Part shown: positions 62,935-64,000 of the stretch, piece by piece
How positions within the stretch are numbered: the first letter of the stretch is position 1
How the letters are laid out: every line of letters starts with the position of its first letter
Assembly (NCBI RefSeq): GCF_004116405.1
Contig: NZ_SDIC01000001.1
Span: 558,001 to 622,000, forward strand
Reading direction: 5' to 3'
Source of the DNA: Halegenticoccus tardaugens
GTDB lineage: Archaea; Halobacteriota; Halobacteria; Halobacteriales; Haloferacaceae
Length of the DNA: 64,000 nt
The notes under the pieces: model-generated
Told to the model about the DNA's origin: nothing
Seen by the model: only the letters and a program-made list of their open reading frames with translations
Databases searched by the model: none
Program-made: the position numbers and the translations under genes

Positions 62935-63855
62935 TCAGGAAGTCGACGGCGTCGTGTTGATGTTCAGCCCCTTTCGGATGATCTGGGTGAACGCCATCGA
63001 ACAGAGGAAGTACCAGACGATCCAGAGCTGAACCGGGCCGACGACGGACGATTTCCAGCCAACCTCTCCCGCGATCGGGACGATCATCGGCTGTAGCTCG
63101 ATGTGAGCCTGGGAGTTCGCCCCGATGCCGACCGCCCAGTACATCCAGAGGAACACCGGGATGGTGAGGAACATGATCCACACCATCGGTCGGAACTGCT
63201 CTTTGAACATGCCCATCTGATCGCCCATCGCCTCCATCTGTTCCTCCTGAATCTTCTCCAGGGCGGCGTCGTCGCCGGACTCCTGCGCCTCCTTGCGCCG
63301 GCGCTGGATGTCCTTCATCCGCTCTTGGTACATGCCCATCTTCTCCATGTTCATCAAGTTCGCCTGCAGGAGCGTCGAGTACAGGCCGGTCGCCAGCGCG
63401 AGCACCATCACGACCGCGTAGAACGGGAGCATCTCCGCGACGGGGCCGAGGACGGTGTGGAACGTGCCGCCGACCAGTTCACGAACCGGCTTCCACGAGT
63501 AGCCGAGGAACAGCCCGACGGTCACGAGCGCCGCGCCCTTGTCCCACTTCGACCACGTCGTCCCCTCGACGTCGTCGTCGACCGACGCGGCCGACGCGCC
63601 GCCGACGTCGCTGCCGTTTTCCACCGCCGTGCGGGTCGCGGCCGGGTCGGCGAGGGAGAACCCGTCGCCGGTGTCGCCGTCGACGAGGACGCCCTTCTCG
63701 ATGAGCCGCCCCCACTGCCCGCTCGTGAGATCGCCGCGGACGTCCGCCCACCGGACCTCGCCGGCCTCGGACCGGTCGAGGACCGTCTCGACGGCCGAGC
63801 GCATCTCTGGGTCCTCGGCCACGAGCGACCGGACCTTTGCTTCGATACGTGCCAT
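62935..63855 (-). CDS. DUF106/EMC3-like membrane insertase (YidC/Oxa1 superfamily)
   Basis: 306 residues. A cytosolic N-terminus of ~100 residues, then membrane helices with the DUF106 core: LLQANLMNMEKMGMYQERMK, the coiled hairpin KDIQRRRKEAQESGDDAALE, and PMVWIMFLTIPVFLWMYWAV. Related to eukaryotic EMC3 and TMCO1 and to bacterial YidC, so it probably inserts membrane proteins. In other archaea secY and adk lie just upstream; the remaining 145 bases to the window edge hold no start that I can support. Confidence 0.93.
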   Translation of the reverse strand: MARIEAKVRSLVAEDPEMRSAVETVLDRSEAGEVRWADVRGDLTSGQWGRLIEKGVLVDGDTGDGFSLADPAATRTAVENGSDVGGASAASVDDDVEGTTWSKWDKGAALVTVGLFLGYSWKPVRELVGGTFHTVLGPVAEMLPFYAVVMVLALATGLYSTLLQANLMNMEKMGMYQERMKDIQRRRKEAQESGDDAALEKIQEEQMEAMGDQMGMFKEQFRPMVWIMFLTIPVFLWMYWAVGIGANSQAHIELQPMIVPIAGEVGWKSSVVGPVQLWIVWYFLCSMAFTQIIRKGLNINTTPSTS

Positions 63856-64000
63856 TACCGGAGGATAGCCATCGACCCGTTATGAAGCTTTTACTCTGGC
63901 GGCGTCGCGGATCGCGCCCGATTTCGGTCCCTCGCGCCACCCGCGGCTCCACCGCCCCCACCGCGGTCGGATGCGCCCTCCGCCGTCGGGCGCGCCGTTA

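Noticed and set aside
63856..64000. Possible start of adk or secY at the right edge
   Set aside because: Expected from archaeal gene order, but no frame in the last 145 bases carries adenylate kinase or SecY motifs.

Overview
This is a chromosomal stretch from a haloarchaeon. The DNA is GC-rich, proteins are acidic, exported proteins carry twin-arginine signals, and several genes are archaeal markers: MptA-type GTP cyclohydrolase, Cbf5, the DUF106 insertase-like protein, Orc1/Cdc6, TrmB and Lrp regulators, and a JAMM deSAMPylase candidate. Many genes have a TATA-like box about 25-32 bases before the start codon, as expected for the leaderless transcripts common in this group. The genus cannot be fixed from the sequence alone.

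0-12.7 kb is mostly core genome: a cut-off cysteine hydrolase, a CARF-like/HTH regulator, an enolase-superfamily enzyme, pdxS, thrB, small membrane proteins, an Eis-like acetyltransferase, a regulator/zinc-ribbon pair, a hydrolase pair and a TrmB regulator. A perfect 18-bp iron-box palindrome at 11030-11047 sits between a TATA box and a leaderless 40-codon ORF. 12.7-16.5 kb is a lower-GC accessory patch: two doubtful small ORFs, a secreted lamin-tail protein and an IS1341-type element (DUF2080 plus TnpB). It ends beside tRNA-Ile(GAT).

16.8-54.5 kb returns to housekeeping and haloarchaeal hypothetical genes: a DUF255 thioredoxin protein, mptA, HTTM protein, secreted protease, carB and carA (7.6 kb apart, carA divergent from an Lrp gene across a palindrome), NAD kinase, KaiC-like ATPase, Rieske fusion, two PHP proteins, idi overlapping a JAMM protease, a phosphate-transporter-like protein, a His-rich MoaB, ilvD, protoglobin and DoxX.

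55.2-59.4 kb is the most striking part. Four co-oriented genes (orc, a RecA/RadA-like protein with a broken Walker A, a small protein, and a PolB2-like polymerase with degenerate exonuclease) form two transcription units. Both units carry the same 15-bp element 47-48 bases before their first start codon. This looks like a haloarchaeal counterpart of damage-response/translesion cassettes. It is followed by a GH32 remnant, small membrane proteins and tRNA-Pro(GGG) with a duplicated 3' end (an attachment-site scar). The window closes in the conserved cbf5-cmk-DUF106 cluster.
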